Assembly: GCA_045616985.1 (NCBI GenBank)
Contig: JAZLHU010000020.1
Span: 1-15,842 of the forward strand
DNA: 15,842 nt
Reading direction: 5' to 3'
Source: RUG13409 sp045616985
GTDB taxonomy: Bacteria; Bacillota; Clostridia; Peptostreptococcales; Anaerovoracaceae
Shown here: piece by piece, positions 1-7,890 of the stretch
How positions within the stretch are numbered: the first letter of the stretch is position 1
How the letters are laid out: the number at the start of each line of letters is the position of its first letter
Translations under genes and position numbers: made by a program
Notes under the pieces: model-generated
The model's input: only the letters and a program-made list of their open reading frames with translations
The model's database searches: none
Told to the model about the DNA's origin: nothing

Positions 1-1309
1 AGCCGGATTTGGCGAAAAGATAGAAATGCTTATCCTTGTAGCTGAACAGATTACTGCGCTCGACGAGCGTTTCTAACACACAGAGATCGACCTTTTCGTT
101 CGTCCATTTGCATTCCGCAAAGAGGGCGGCGTTTTTGTCTGTGCCCATAATGTCGATTTCTTCCTGCGATTTGGTCTTGGCATTCGTGCCCCACCAGCGT
201 CCGAGTTCACGGAAATCGACGGGGGATTTGCCGTCGATGAGCTGCTTCCAAAGATATTGCGTACAGATATCCTCGAACACGCCGCCCATATAGGACGGCA
301 GCTCCGGCCCGATGCGTTTATAAGCGAGGTCGGCGGCACCCCGGGCAATGACTGACGCATTTTCGGGAACGAAGCCATACCAGAAGCGAAACATATTATC
401 CGAAATGGAATAGATGGACTTTTTGGAACTCCTTTCGCCGTAGGGCGATTCCTTCTGAATGATACCGAGGGTGACAAGGTTTTTAATATAGGTGGAAACG
501 GTGTTCGTTTCTTCGCCGACCTTGGAACAGATCTCGGACATCCGGGACGAGCCGGTAGCAATCGCCGTGATGATCGCCGTATAGATCGCCGGCTCACGGA
601 CTTCCTGCTTTAAGAGATTTACCGGCTCTTCAAAAATGGCACTTGCGGGATTCAGATAGGTGTTTTTCACGTTGTCAGCAACGCTCAGTTTATCGCTAAC
701 CTGGAGCAGGTACTGAGGCGTACCGCCGAACATTCCGTAGAGAAGTGCCTTTTCTTCGCCTTTGAACTTACCGAACAGACGGCAGGTCTCGTCAAACGTG
801 AAGGGCAGCAGTTTCAGCTGCGCGGTGCGTCTGCCGTAGAGCGGTGCTTTGTAGGCGAGGACGTGATCTTCCATATAAGACATCGACGAGCCGCAGAGGA
901 TCAGCATCATTTTTGATGTGTCCTTGTATTTGTCGATCAACAGCTGCAGGGTCGAGGCAAGACTCTTGGAGCCGCGGGCGATGTAGGGATACTCGTCGAT
1001 TGCAAGAATGATCCGTTCCTTTTCGGAAAGCCGGAAAACGTATTCGAGCGCCACCTGATAGGAAGCAAAGGACGTTTCCGCCTCGATGCCGCCGACGTAC
1101 TCGATAATGCTTTTTGAAAAGTTTCCGAGATTCTGTTTGGCGTTGCTTTCGACGCCCATAAAATAGATCGCGTTTTTCCTGCCGATGAATTCGTTGATCA
1201 GCGCAGTCTTTCCCACGCGGCGACGACCGTAGATGACGACAAATTCAAATCGGTCGGATTTATAAAGATTGTTCAGCGTTTTCAGTTCGCTTTCTCTGCC
1301 GATAAACAT
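1..1309 (-). CDS. ATP-binding protein, archaeal-type ATPase with DUF234 domain (3' end cut by window edge)
   Basis: About 436 residues are visible; the frame stays open to the window edge, so roughly the last 20-30 residues of a normally ~460-residue family are missing. Start at 1309: GGAGG lies about 7 nt upstream and a strong promoter lies behind it. Seen: N-terminal MFIGRESEL, Walker A GRRRVGKT (28-35), Walker B LAIDEYPYI (D105, E106), a middle winged-helix region around 240-300, and a C-terminal DUF234 segment with D386, E399 and K401 spaced as in PD-(D/E)xK nuclease-like folds, ending YLFAKSG. Members are STAND/AAA-like ATPases common in archaea and anaerobic bacteria; their cellular role is poorly known and a defence or mobile-element role is only an inference. 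The gene is by eye clearly richer in G+C, with ATC/GTC/CTG-heavy codons, than everything to its right, which suggests transfer. Confidence 0.9.
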   Translation of the reverse strand, partial: MFIGRESELKTLNNLYKSDRFEFVVIYGRRRVGKTALINEFIGRKNAIYFMGVESNAKQNLGNFSKSIIEYVGGIEAETSFASYQVALEYVFRLSEKERIILAIDEYPYIARGSKSLASTLQLLIDKYKDTSKMMLILCGSSMSYMEDHVLAYKAPLYGRRTAQLKLLPFTFDETCRLFGKFKGEEKALLYGMFGGTPQYLLQVSDKLSVADNVKNTYLNPASAIFEEPVNLLKQEVREPAIYTAIITAIATGSSRMSEICSKVGEETNTVSTYIKNLVTLGIIQKESPYGERSSKKSIYSISDNMFRFWYGFVPENASVIARGAADLAYKRIGPELPSYMGGVFEDICTQYLWKQLIDGKSPVDFRELGRWWGTNAKTKSQEEIDIMGTDKNAALFAECKWTNEKVDLCVLETLVERSNLFSYKDKHFYLFAKSG

Positions 1310-1338
1310 TACAGTACCTCCATCTTAAGGTTGACATA

Positions 1339-1367
1339 AGTATACCATATCTTTTTGAAAATATCAA
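1339..1367 (-). promoter_or_regulatory. Sigma-A promoter of the DUF234 ATPase gene
   Basis: On the minus strand TTGATA (1367-1362) and TATACT (1344-1339) are separated by exactly 17 bp, and the -10 box is extended (TGG before it). It points at the ATPase start 30 nt further on. It is one of the best promoter matches in the window. Confidence 0.75.
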
Positions 1368-1391
1368 GTACGATTCGGCAAATCGTATTTG
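1365..1391. repeat. Inverted repeat overlapping the -35 box (putative operator)
   Basis: The arms are CAAGTACGATT and AATCGTATTTG around a 5-nt centre CGGCA. Ten of eleven arm positions pair, and the inner seven (TACGATT/AATCGTA) are perfect. The left arm shares three bases with the -35 hexamer of the ATPase promoter, so a bound protein would be expected to block it. No regulator for it is identifiable in the window. Confidence 0.5.
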
Positions 1392-1479
1392 ACATTTTTG
1401 CAAACTTGGCAAAGCGGGTTTTAGAGGGACAAATCCTGACGGCAAAACTGTTTATGGACAGAATAGGAACATAAACAGT

Positions 1480-1596
1480 CTGCTCGTTCACGTCGGCAAG
1501 GTAGGAATTGAGTTTGCCGCTCGTCAGAAGGTTGTAATAGCGGATGCGATGATGTCCCTTTTCAATAGAAGAAGATACCGTACTTAAAATTTCCAC
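1480..1596 (-). pseudogene. TnpV-like transposon protein remnant
   Basis: This minus-strand reading frame contains KGHHRIRYYNLLTSGKLNSY followed by LADVNEQ, which resembles the central core of TnpV proteins of clostridial transposons (pattern ..hhP.lYn.LL.SGKL..hL.eid.qa). Resemblance stops abruptly after NEQ near 1480, and nothing TnpV-like is seen upstream of 1596, so only about 30-40 residues of a normally ~120-residue protein survive. There is no convincing ribosome binding site. I read it as the scar of an old transposon insertion between the tRNA-Leu gene and the ATPase gene. The identification is by remembered family pattern, not by a search. Confidence 0.5.
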
Positions 1597-1613
1597 AAAA
1601 CCCCGTACGAACG

Positions 1614-1645
1614 AAAAAAGGGACTCGGAAACATCCGAATCCCTT
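1614..1645 (-). terminator. Rho-independent terminator of tRNA-Leu
   Basis: On the minus strand an 11-bp stem (AAGGGATTCGG with CCGAGTCCCTT, one G-T pair) and a 6-nt loop are followed by a T run. It begins 7 nt after the CCA end of the tRNA gene. Confidence 0.85.
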
Positions 1646-1651
1646 GAAATA

Positions 1652-1736
1652 TGGTGCGGTATAATGGACTTGAACCATCACGGTGTTACCCATACGGCCC
1701 TCAACCGTACGCGTCTGCCAATTCCGCCAATACCGC
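1652..1736 (-). tRNA. tRNA-Leu, anticodon GAG
   Basis: A class II (long variable arm) tRNA on the minus strand. The acceptor stem is GCGGTAT/ATACCGC, with discriminator A and an encoded CCA. The D-arm has the leucine-type GGCGGAATTGGCAGACGC sequence. The anticodon stem TACGG/CCGTA encloses loop TTGAGGG, giving GAG, which reads CUC and CUU. The T-arm is GATGG-TTCAAGT-CCATT. All stems pair, with only one G-T in the T-stem, so the gene appears intact. It is a single-gene unit with its own promoter and terminator. Confidence 0.96.
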
Positions 1737-1750
1737 AAATCAACATTGAT

Positions 1751-1779
1751 ATATTAGCACAACCAATGTTGAATGTAAA
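1751..1779 (-). promoter_or_regulatory. Promoter of tRNA-Leu
   Basis: Minus strand TTTACA (1779-1774), a 17-bp spacer and TAATAT (1756-1751). The start point would lie near 1744, about 8 nt before the mature tRNA 5' end. An inverted repeat (CAACATTG at 1741-1748, CAATGTTG at 1764-1771) brackets the -10 box. Confidence 0.6.
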
Positions 1780-1806
1780 GTAAAACTTTTGCCATTTTCA
1801 AATTAA

Positions 1807-2151
1807 TTATTCAGCCTTCTTTTCTTCTGCTGATTCCGGCTTTTTACCAAGGCTTCTGAGTCTGTTGATTGCCTTAATAACACAAAAGAGTGCAAATGCA
1901 ACAAGCAGGAAATAGATTATATTCTGGATGAAATTTCCGTAGCAGATCTGAGCATCGCCGACACCAAACGATAATGACGAGAAATCAAGTCCGCCGAGGA
2001 TAAGGCCCACCAAAGGCATAATGATGTCGTTTACCAATGAGTTTACTATGGCAGTGAATGCACCGCCTACAACAACGCCGACAGCCATGTCAATAACGCT
2101 CCCTTTGGAAATAAACTCTTTAAATTCTTTTACAAAAGCATTTTCTTTCAT
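1807..2151 (-). CDS. mscL: Large-conductance mechanosensitive channel MscL
   Basis: A 114-residue protein, slightly short for the family (about 120-150). It starts with the amphipathic N-terminal helix MKENAFVKEFKEFI. TM1 follows with the glycine/alanine-rich pore-lining stretch DMAVGVVVGGAFTAIVNSLV and the VNDIIMPLVG segment. A periplasmic loop (about 56-70), TM2 (about 71-92) and a charged C-terminal helix ending PESAEEKKAE complete it. The channel opens under membrane tension to release solutes in hypo-osmotic shock. The start at 2151 has GAGAGG about 7 nt upstream. It lies 29 nt after the acyl-CoA synthetase stop with no terminator between, so it is probably the last gene of the ROK kinase operon. 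No clear terminator follows it. Confidence 0.97.
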   Translation of the reverse strand: MKENAFVKEFKEFISKGSVIDMAVGVVVGGAFTAIVNSLVNDIIMPLVGLILGGLDFSSLSFGVGDAQICYGNFIQNIIYFLLVAFALFCVIKAINRLRSLGKKPESAEEKKAE

Positions 2152-2180
2152 AGTAATACCTCTCTATAAAATAACTTACA

Positions 2181-3893
2181 TTAATTATCCTTATCTTCGC
2201 CTAAGCCGACTCTTTTGATTTTTCTTGAAGTGGTCTTCGGGAATTCAATATTTCTGATTTTCACCTTGGCAATATGCTTGTATCCGGGAAGCTGAGAGGT
2301 AGCCTCGTCAATTTTTCTGCCGAAATACTCTTCGAGTTCGGCCTTTGTTTTTCCGTTTGCAAATATCTGATCCGGATAGATTTCGCTGCAAAGTGCAATT
2401 TCTGCGCCATCTTCGTCCTTAACGGCATATACAACAGCCTCTTCAACAAATTCTATGCCGGTAATATATTCTTCAATTTCTTCGGGATATACATTCTTGC
2501 CGTTTTTAAGAACAATCAGATTTTTCTTTCTGCCCGTAATAAACAGTTGATCTCCGATAATTTTACCATAATCCCCTGTAGCAAACCAGCCGTCGGAAGA
2601 CATAACCTCTGAGGTCTTTTCGGGCTCTTTATAATAACCCATCATTACAATATCACCCTTAACGGCAATTTCACCTTCACCGTTTTCATTCGGATCCTCA
2701 ATGCGGACATCAACGCAGGGAAGCTTTACTCCGACAGAGCGGAAATTGTTATAGTATTCTCTGTTGCAGGATAAAAGCGGACTGCATTCCGTAATTCCGT
2801 AGCCGTTATTAAGGCAAATTCCTATTGAATCAAAGAAGTCTGCAAGCTCGGGTCTTATCGGAGCGCCGCCGCAAACAACCATGCGCATATTTCCGCCGAA
2901 AACATCTCTGATTTCTTTAAAGAACTGCGGTCTTAAATCAATTCCTATCTTCCTTATGGCATTAGAAAACTTCATAGCTCTGCGAACTGTATCGCCCTTA
3001 CCCTGCTTTTCGATGTTCTTCCAGATTTTTTTATAAAAATTCTCAACAAACAAAGGAACCAGCATAACATAGTCCGGCTTATACTTTTTCAGGTTTTCAG
3101 CAACGGTTTTTAAATTCTCGTTGATGCAAACAGTAGCACCCATATGCTGTGATACAAGAATATCGCAAGTGGATTCGTAGGTATGATTATACGGCAAAAC
3201 AGATAAACCGATATTAAATACCTTCATACACATCAACCCAAAATATATTGAAGCATTCAGATTGTGTTTTGAAAGCATTACACCTTTAGGAAGCCCCGTT
3301 GTACCGGAGGTATATACTATTTCACCTATACCTTCATCCTTAGGCTCAATATCAAGGTATGTCCGATCGCCTTCTTCAAGAAGTTTTCTTCCGTTTTCCA
3401 AAAATTCGGAAGCATCAACAAAGCCCTCGGGAAGCTCATCCTTTGGTCTGTATACAATAAAGTGCTTAACCTGCGGGATCTTATCTCTGCCCTCAGAAAG
3501 AATCTTGACAAAGCTGCCGGTGCAAAATACCACATACGAATCCGAATGATTAATAACATTCAGAAGATCCGCGGGCGGAAGCTCCTTATCTACCGGAACA
3601 AAAACATTATCAGATCCGAGAACCGTAATCTGAGTCAGGATCCATTCGTAGCAGTTTTCGCCAACCATGGCAATATGCTTATCAAATATACCAAGACTTG
3701 TTATGGCAGTACCAAGAGCATTGATATTGTCGAAATGCTCATTATAGGTAACGGCTTTGTTCTCTTTATTTACGGTAAACCTGAAAGCAACCTTGTCTGG
3801 ATGGGCAGCGACTCTTTGCTGAATCATATCCTTAAAATCCTTAAAAGGTTCAACTTTATAGTATGGATAATTTTTTTTCAAATTCTTATTCAT
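2181..3893 (-). CDS. AMP-binding long-chain acyl-CoA synthetase (fatty acid-CoA ligase)
   Basis: A 570-residue ANL-superfamily enzyme that activates a fatty acid with ATP to an acyl-adenylate and then a CoA thioester. Seen: P-loop YTSGTTGLPKG (around 194-204), GYGITECSP (364-372), GWFATGDYG (435-443), the hinge/A8 region GRKKNLIVLKNGKNV (454-468) and the C-terminal SRKIKR with the expected catalytic Lys near 558. Start chosen at 3893 (MNKNLKKN), where GGGGAAAAAGG lies just upstream; the frame is open 13 codons further but without an SD. The start overlaps the 3' end of the ROK gene by 8 nt, so the two are probably translationally coupled. The FACS-like layout points to long or medium acyl chains, but the exact chain length or acid cannot be told. 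Role inferred: recycling of exogenous or membrane-derived fatty acids. Confidence 0.93.
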   Translation of the reverse strand: MNKNLKKNYPYYKVEPFKDFKDMIQQRVAAHPDKVAFRFTVNKENKAVTYNEHFDNINALGTAITSLGIFDKHIAMVGENCYEWILTQITVLGSDNVFVPVDKELPPADLLNVINHSDSYVVFCTGSFVKILSEGRDKIPQVKHFIVYRPKDELPEGFVDASEFLENGRKLLEEGDRTYLDIEPKDEGIGEIVYTSGTTGLPKGVMLSKHNLNASIYFGLMCMKVFNIGLSVLPYNHTYESTCDILVSQHMGATVCINENLKTVAENLKKYKPDYVMLVPLFVENFYKKIWKNIEKQGKGDTVRRAMKFSNAIRKIGIDLRPQFFKEIRDVFGGNMRMVVCGGAPIRPELADFFDSIGICLNNGYGITECSPLLSCNREYYNNFRSVGVKLPCVDVRIEDPNENGEGEIAVKGDIVMMGYYKEPEKTSEVMSSDGWFATGDYGKIIGDQLFITGRKKNLIVLKNGKNVYPEEIEEYITGIEFVEEAVVYAVKDEDGAEIALCSEIYPDQIFANGKTKAELEEYFGRKIDEATSQLPGYKHIAKVKIRNIEFPKTTSRKIKRVGLGEDKDN

Positions 3894-4812
3894 TCCTTTT
3901 TCCCCTACTTGTATACAGCATGGCCGCCCCAACGACCCCTGCCTCGTTTCCCATTTTAGCAGGAACTACGTCGTATTGCACTTGGTAAAAATTCCTTTTG
4001 CTTACCCTTTCTTTTATTGAATCATACAAAATATTACCGGACTCACTTATACCGCCACCCAAAGCAACGATCTCAGGATCAATAAAAGAGCACAGTCCTC
4101 CGATTATAGTAGAAAGGTTGTCTACGTAAGTATTAAATATGTCAACAGCCTTTTTATTGCCAGATTTTGCCGCATCGATTACCATTTTGGCATCGGTATA
4201 CTCTTCGCCAAGCTTTTCTTTTGCTTCGTTGATCAGCCATGCAGTTTTTGTATATACCTCCATGCAGCCCGTAAGTCCGCAGGTGCATGGGTATCCATCA
4301 TAATTAAACGGCAAATGTCCTACCTCGCATCCGTGATTTTGCCCGCCGTTAAACAATTTTCCGTTTATTATCATTCCGCAGCCGAGTCCTGTGCCTAATG
4401 TCAGTAAAATGGCGCACTTCCTGCCCGAAAAGACCCCTTTGTAGTATTCTGCCAAAGCAGCAACATTTGCATCATTATCCATCAAAACAGGCTTTCCCGG
4501 GAAATATTTTGACAGCTCATCAACTATCGGAGCATCAAGATACTCAATATTGTGTGCAATAAGCAACACTTTACCGCTTGCATCAACACTTCCCGGCACC
4601 CCAACGCCAACAGATGTTAAATCATCCTTTGTTAAGTGAAGACCTTCCAGCAATTGCAGCACAGCGGAATTTATCTTTTCACAAAGTACATCAAAGGTAT
4701 ATTTTGTAAACGGAAACCCGGTTTTTGCCAAAACCTCAATATTCGATCTGTTTTCTTCTATTATCGCAGCCTTAATATTTGTTCCGCCAATGTCTATTCC
4801 GACATGAAACAT
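3886..4812 (-). CDS. ROK-family sugar kinase (glucokinase-like)
   Basis: A 308-residue ROK protein. Seen: N-terminal phosphate-binding VGIDIGGTNIK (4-14), VGVGVPGSVD, catalytic Asp in LMDNDANVAA (near 114), LTLGTGLGCG (137-146) and the ROK zinc site: H166 in EVGHLPF with CTCGLTGC (Cys 176, 178, 183). The zinc ligands are intact, so this is the enzyme type. There is no N-terminal HTH, which rules out an NagC/XylR-type repressor. It phosphorylates glucose, N-acetylhexosamine or a similar sugar with ATP; substrate not determinable. Start chosen at 4812 because GGAGGG sits 6 nt upstream; the longer frame to 4839 would place the SD inside the gene. It is the first gene of the minus-strand operon and is followed with 8-nt overlap by the acyl-CoA synthetase. 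Confidence 0.94.
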   Translation of the reverse strand: MFHVGIDIGGTNIKAAIIEENRSNIEVLAKTGFPFTKYTFDVLCEKINSAVLQLLEGLHLTKDDLTSVGVGVPGSVDASGKVLLIAHNIEYLDAPIVDELSKYFPGKPVLMDNDANVAALAEYYKGVFSGRKCAILLTLGTGLGCGMIINGKLFNGGQNHGCEVGHLPFNYDGYPCTCGLTGCMEVYTKTAWLINEAKEKLGEEYTDAKMVIDAAKSGNKKAVDIFNTYVDNLSTIIGGLCSFIDPEIVALGGGISESGNILYDSIKERVSKRNFYQVQYDVVPAKMGNEAGVVGAAMLYTSRGKRNE

Positions 4813-4918
4813 ATAAATCCCTCCGTAAAGATTCAGCAAAGATTCAGTAAAGATTTTTCTATTTACTATATTATATCACGACAATGTTGTAAAATGTACG
4901 TACAGGGGGATTAAATAA
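4813..4918. promoter_or_regulatory. Divergent promoter region, ROK kinase / lipid kinase
   Basis: Leftward: a perfect TATAAT (minus, 4875-4870) about 58 nt before the ROK start, with no good -35. Rightward: TAAAAT (4890-4895) and an AGGGGGA ribosome binding site (4904-4910) before the lipid kinase. A perfect 10-bp palindrome TGTACGTACA (4895-4904) lies between the rightward -10 and the SD and could be an operator. Assignments are by eye. Confidence 0.45.
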
Positions 4919-5809
4919 ATGAAAGTATTATTGATAGTAAATTCAGTAGCCGGTAAAAAAACATCTCATACCGCCCTTTTTGATATTGTAGATACCTTTT
5001 GCAAAAAAGGCTACGATGTTTGCGTTAAAACAACACAATACAGAAACCATGCAAGAGAACTGTCCGCAGAAGCATATAAAAACGGCTTCGATTTCGTCGT
5101 ATGCTGCGGCGGCGACGGAACAATGAACGAGGTATTAAACGGTCTTTTGGAAAAACAGGACGTTACACCTGTTCCTATCGCTTACATTCCATGCGGATCA
5201 ACCAACGACTTTGCGGACACCTTGGGAATATCTTCCGATATAAACGAAGCTGCGCTTGCCATCACAAAGCAAAACGAAGTATGCATTGACTCCGGCAGAT
5301 TTAATAACGAAGTCTGTTTCAGCTATATAGCCTCTTTTGGCGCGTTTACAGCCACTTCTTATGATACTCCGCAGGATATTAAAAACTCACTTGGCCATTT
5401 TGCATACATACTGCAGGGAATTAAAGATTTGTCATTGGTAAAGCCGATCCATGCAACGGTTGAATGCAATGGACAAACTATTTCAGATGATCTGATTTTT
5501 GCTTCAGTAAGCAATACCAGGTCAGTTGCAGGCATAGTAAAGCTTTCCGAAAATATTGTGGACCTGCAGGACGGAGAATTCGAGGTTATCCTTGTAAGGA
5601 ATCCAAAAGATCTTGTTAAGCTGAATGAAATACTGATCGGCGCAACAACCTCAGACTTTTCTTCTGATATGTTTGAATTTTTCAAAACAAAAGAAATCAG
5701 ATTCAGATTTGACGAAGAGGTTGACTGGTCCTTAGACGGGGAAAAAGTAAAAAGCCCCAAGGATGTTTCGATTAAAAACCTCAAAGGGGCCGTCAGACTC
5801 TATAAATAA
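4919..5809 (+). CDS. Diacylglycerol kinase-family lipid kinase (YegS/DgkB/BmrU type)
   Basis: A 296-residue soluble lipid kinase of the DAGK catalytic superfamily, expected to act at the inner face of the membrane. It transfers phosphate from ATP to diacylglycerol or a related lipid, returning it to phospholipid synthesis. Seen: N-terminal VLLIVNSVAGKK (nucleotide-binding start), the hallmark CCGGDGTMNEV (GGDGT at 64-68), PCGSTNDFA (91-99) and the C-terminal LDGE (272-275), a conserved acidic motif of the family. Length is typical. The start has AGGGGGA 8 nt upstream. The gene is alone on the plus strand between two minus-strand operons and ends 3 bp from the stop of the convergent dipeptidase gene, with no hairpin terminator visible. 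It could equally be a BmrU-like paralogue with another lipid substrate. Confidence 0.93.
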   Translation: MKVLLIVNSVAGKKTSHTALFDIVDTFCKKGYDVCVKTTQYRNHARELSAEAYKNGFDFVVCCGGDGTMNEVLNGLLEKQDVTPVPIAYIPCGSTNDFADTLGISSDINEAALAITKQNEVCIDSGRFNNEVCFSYIASFGAFTATSYDTPQDIKNSLGHFAYILQGIKDLSLVKPIHATVECNGQTISDDLIFASVSNTRSVAGIVKLSENIVDLQDGEFEVILVRNPKDLVKLNEILIGATTSDFSSDMFEFFKTKEIRFRFDEEVDWSLDGEKVKSPKDVSIKNLKGAVRLYK

Positions 5810-5812
5810 TGA

Positions 5813-7105
5813 CTACTTTTCACAGGCAAGTGCGATTATGGCATCGGCAATGATCCGGGCATTAAATATGAACTGGTCAATGCCGATGTATTCGTTTGCA
5901 ACATGACATTCGCTCCCGCACATATATCCTTCAGGGCCAAAGCTTACAGCATTCGGAAGATGCCTTGCGTATGTACCGCCGCCCATCTTGACGGGCTTGG
6001 AAGTCTTATCACCCGTTCTCTTTCTGTAAACACTCATCAATGTCTTTACAAGCGGTGCATCATCAGGAATGTTATACCCCTTGCTGAATTCATAATCAAA
6101 TCTTTTTGCTCCTATCTTTGCAAATGCTTCATCAAGAGCTCCTATGATTTTCTTTTCAGGAACAGAAGCCGGGCATCTTAAATCAAGAGTGACGGTAAAT
6201 CCTTTCTCGTTCCATCTGATCATTCCGAAGTTTATGGTCTGTCTTCCTGAAGCATCAGTAATATCAAGACCAAGGCTCTGACCGTTATATTCCATCCCGA
6301 AATTATCTGCAAAGAACTTAAGGACCTCTCCGTCTTTTCCTTCAAGCTTAAGACTATTCAGCTTCTTAAACATCATCTGCATGGCGTTCTTTCCAGTTTC
6401 GGGAAGAGATGCGTGTGTCTGAATGCCCTTTGTTTTGTATTCAGTCCCGTTAACAACAGCCAGGGCTTTTCCGGGAACAATATTCGGAGCCTCACCGATG
6501 CTCATGCTGACAGCAGATTTAAAGCTCTTTTTATATGACACTCTCATAATATTCTTCTCGGAATTTGAAAGCGGGAATGTTCCGTCGGGTGTAATCGTAA
6601 AGCTTGGATTTTTTTCGTGCTTCGAATAATACTCTATGCACTTCATTCCCGTCTCTTCGTTGCATCCTAAGATAATTCTTACCTTTTTATTGAATTTGTA
6701 ACCACTCTCAATAACAGACTTAAGTGCATACATAGCGGCAACTGCAGGTCCCTTGTCATCAATAGCACCTCGGCCATAGAGCTTTCCATTGTGGATTTCA
6801 GCAGCATACGGAGGATACTTCCAGCCATCTCCCTCCGGAACTATATCAAGATGGCAAAGAATCCCCATTGTCTGTCTGCCTTTTCCGGCATCAAGGATTC
6901 CGCAGTATCCGTCAAGATTTCTGTTAGAAATCTCAAGCTTATTACCAATGGCAAGAGCCGTCTGAAGCGCCTTATCAACCTCTTTGCCAAAAGGCTTTCC
7001 CTTCTGAGCCTTTGCTTCCAGAGATCTGATTTTAACAAGGCTTCTAAGATCTTCTACCATTTCGTTTTGATGTTCAAATATCCACTTATCTGTTTTTTTA
7101 CTCAT
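5813..7105 (-). CDS. M20 family Sapep/PepV-type metal-dependent dipeptidase
   Basis: A 430-residue cytoplasmic zinc or manganese exopeptidase that would cleave dipeptides and related short substrates. Metal and catalytic residues expected for PepV are present in order: H85 and D87 in CHLDIVPEGDGW, D116/D117 in GRGAIDDKGP, E150/E151 in CNEETG, D174 in TPDG, and H401 in GSECHVANE near the C-terminus. The lid/dimerisation domain (about 190-330) lies between the two catalytic halves. The start at 7105 has AAGGAAGG about 9 nt upstream, partly inside the end of maf. Only 4 nt separate the maf stop from this start, so the two form an operon. It is a little shorter than Lactobacillus PepV (about 470). 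Confidence 0.94.
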   Translation of the reverse strand: MSKKTDKWIFEHQNEMVEDLRSLVKIRSLEAKAQKGKPFGKEVDKALQTALAIGNKLEISNRNLDGYCGILDAGKGRQTMGILCHLDIVPEGDGWKYPPYAAEIHNGKLYGRGAIDDKGPAVAAMYALKSVIESGYKFNKKVRIILGCNEETGMKCIEYYSKHEKNPSFTITPDGTFPLSNSEKNIMRVSYKKSFKSAVSMSIGEAPNIVPGKALAVVNGTEYKTKGIQTHASLPETGKNAMQMMFKKLNSLKLEGKDGEVLKFFADNFGMEYNGQSLGLDITDASGRQTINFGMIRWNEKGFTVTLDLRCPASVPEKKIIGALDEAFAKIGAKRFDYEFSKGYNIPDDAPLVKTLMSVYRKRTGDKTSKPVKMGGGTYARHLPNAVSFGPEGYMCGSECHVANEYIGIDQFIFNARIIADAIIALACEK

Positions 7106-7109
7106 TTCT

Positions 7110-7727
7110 TTAACCTTCCTTTATAAATATATCTATTTCCTTTTTCAGTGCACTGACAGGTAAACCCACTATATTATCAAAATCGCCCTCATAATAATCA
7201 ACCATGGTATCGGCATGATCCTGAAGGCCGTAAGCTCCGGCTTTATCATACGGCTCGTCTGTATCACAATATCTTTGGATCCTCTCTTCCTGATCCTTAT
7301 CAAGCGGCTTAAAAACTACCCTGCTGGAAACGGAAAACTTTTTTTTCTTACCCTCGGCAATAAGCGCCACACCGGTGATCACATACTGAGGAAACATTGA
7401 TTCTTTCCTAAGCATTCTTACTGCATCTTCTCTGTCCTTTGGTTTACCTAAAATCTCGTCAGGAAGTGCGCAGCTTGTATCTGCTCCTATAACAAGAGTA
7501 TCCTCCGGAGAACCGAGTTTTTCAAATACAGCCATGGCCTTTTCATATGCAAGCTGCATACAAATATACATTGTAACCTCAGGTCTTGGCGCACCCTCAA
7601 ATCTCTTTAAAAGTTCTTCCTCAATTGACCTTTCGTCGATTTGTGCCGTAAGTATTTCAAAATCATCATACAGTTTTTTCAGAAGTTTTTTTCTGCGCGG
7701 AGATCCGCTTGCCAATACAATTCTCAT
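7110..7727 (-). CDS. maf: Maf-family nucleoside triphosphate pyrophosphatase
   Basis: A 205-residue Maf/YhdE house-cleaning enzyme that hydrolyses non-canonical or modified NTPs (dTTP/UTP or m7GTP type) to the monophosphate and pyrophosphate. Seen: the N-terminal signature IVLASGSPRRKKLL (3-16), VIGADTSCAL (79-88) with the catalytic acidic residue in GADT, ILGKPKD (92-98), VITGVAL, the lysine-containing EPYDKAGAYGLQ and the C-terminal NIVGLPVSAL. Length is typical. No good SD is seen before 7727, but MRIVLASGSPRR is the usual Maf start. It is the first gene of the maf-dipeptidase operon. The subfamily is not assigned. Confidence 0.95.
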   Translation of the reverse strand: MRIVLASGSPRRKKLLKKLYDDFEILTAQIDERSIEEELLKRFEGAPRPEVTMYICMQLAYEKAMAVFEKLGSPEDTLVIGADTSCALPDEILGKPKDREDAVRMLRKESMFPQYVITGVALIAEGKKKKFSVSSRVVFKPLDKDQEERIQRYCDTDEPYDKAGAYGLQDHADTMVDYYEGDFDNIVGLPVSALKKEIDIFIKEG

Positions 7728-7890
7728 TTCTACGGTATAATAATAAACAGTGCCTGCAAATAATGATATGCGTTTCCCATAACAAGAGCATCTTCAATCT
7801 GATGATCGCCTGCATATAAAAATTATACTACTTCCGGGTATAAATTACTATTTGTTCCGAATTAGATAACAACACCTACTTACATTCAAT
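7728..7890 (-). promoter_or_regulatory. maf promoter and leader region
   Basis: This is the gap between the etfA terminator and maf. A perfect TATAAT (minus, 7827-7822) has no convincing -35 and would give a leader of about 85 nt. The leader has no obvious stable hairpin and no strong SD before maf. I see no RNA gene or riboswitch motif here. Confidence 0.35.

Noticed and set aside
1260..1596. Two overlapping minus-strand frames upstream of the ATPase as intact genes
   Set aside because: They cross the ATPase promoter and operator and lack SDs; only the short TnpV-like block is protein-like, so it is called a remnant.
7740..7815. A stretch in the maf leader that reads like protein (DHQIEDALVMGNAYHYLQAL) up to a TAG just before maf
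   Set aside because: No SD-supported start and it lies downstream of a likely maf promoter. It may be chance or the tail of a lost gene; not enough to call.
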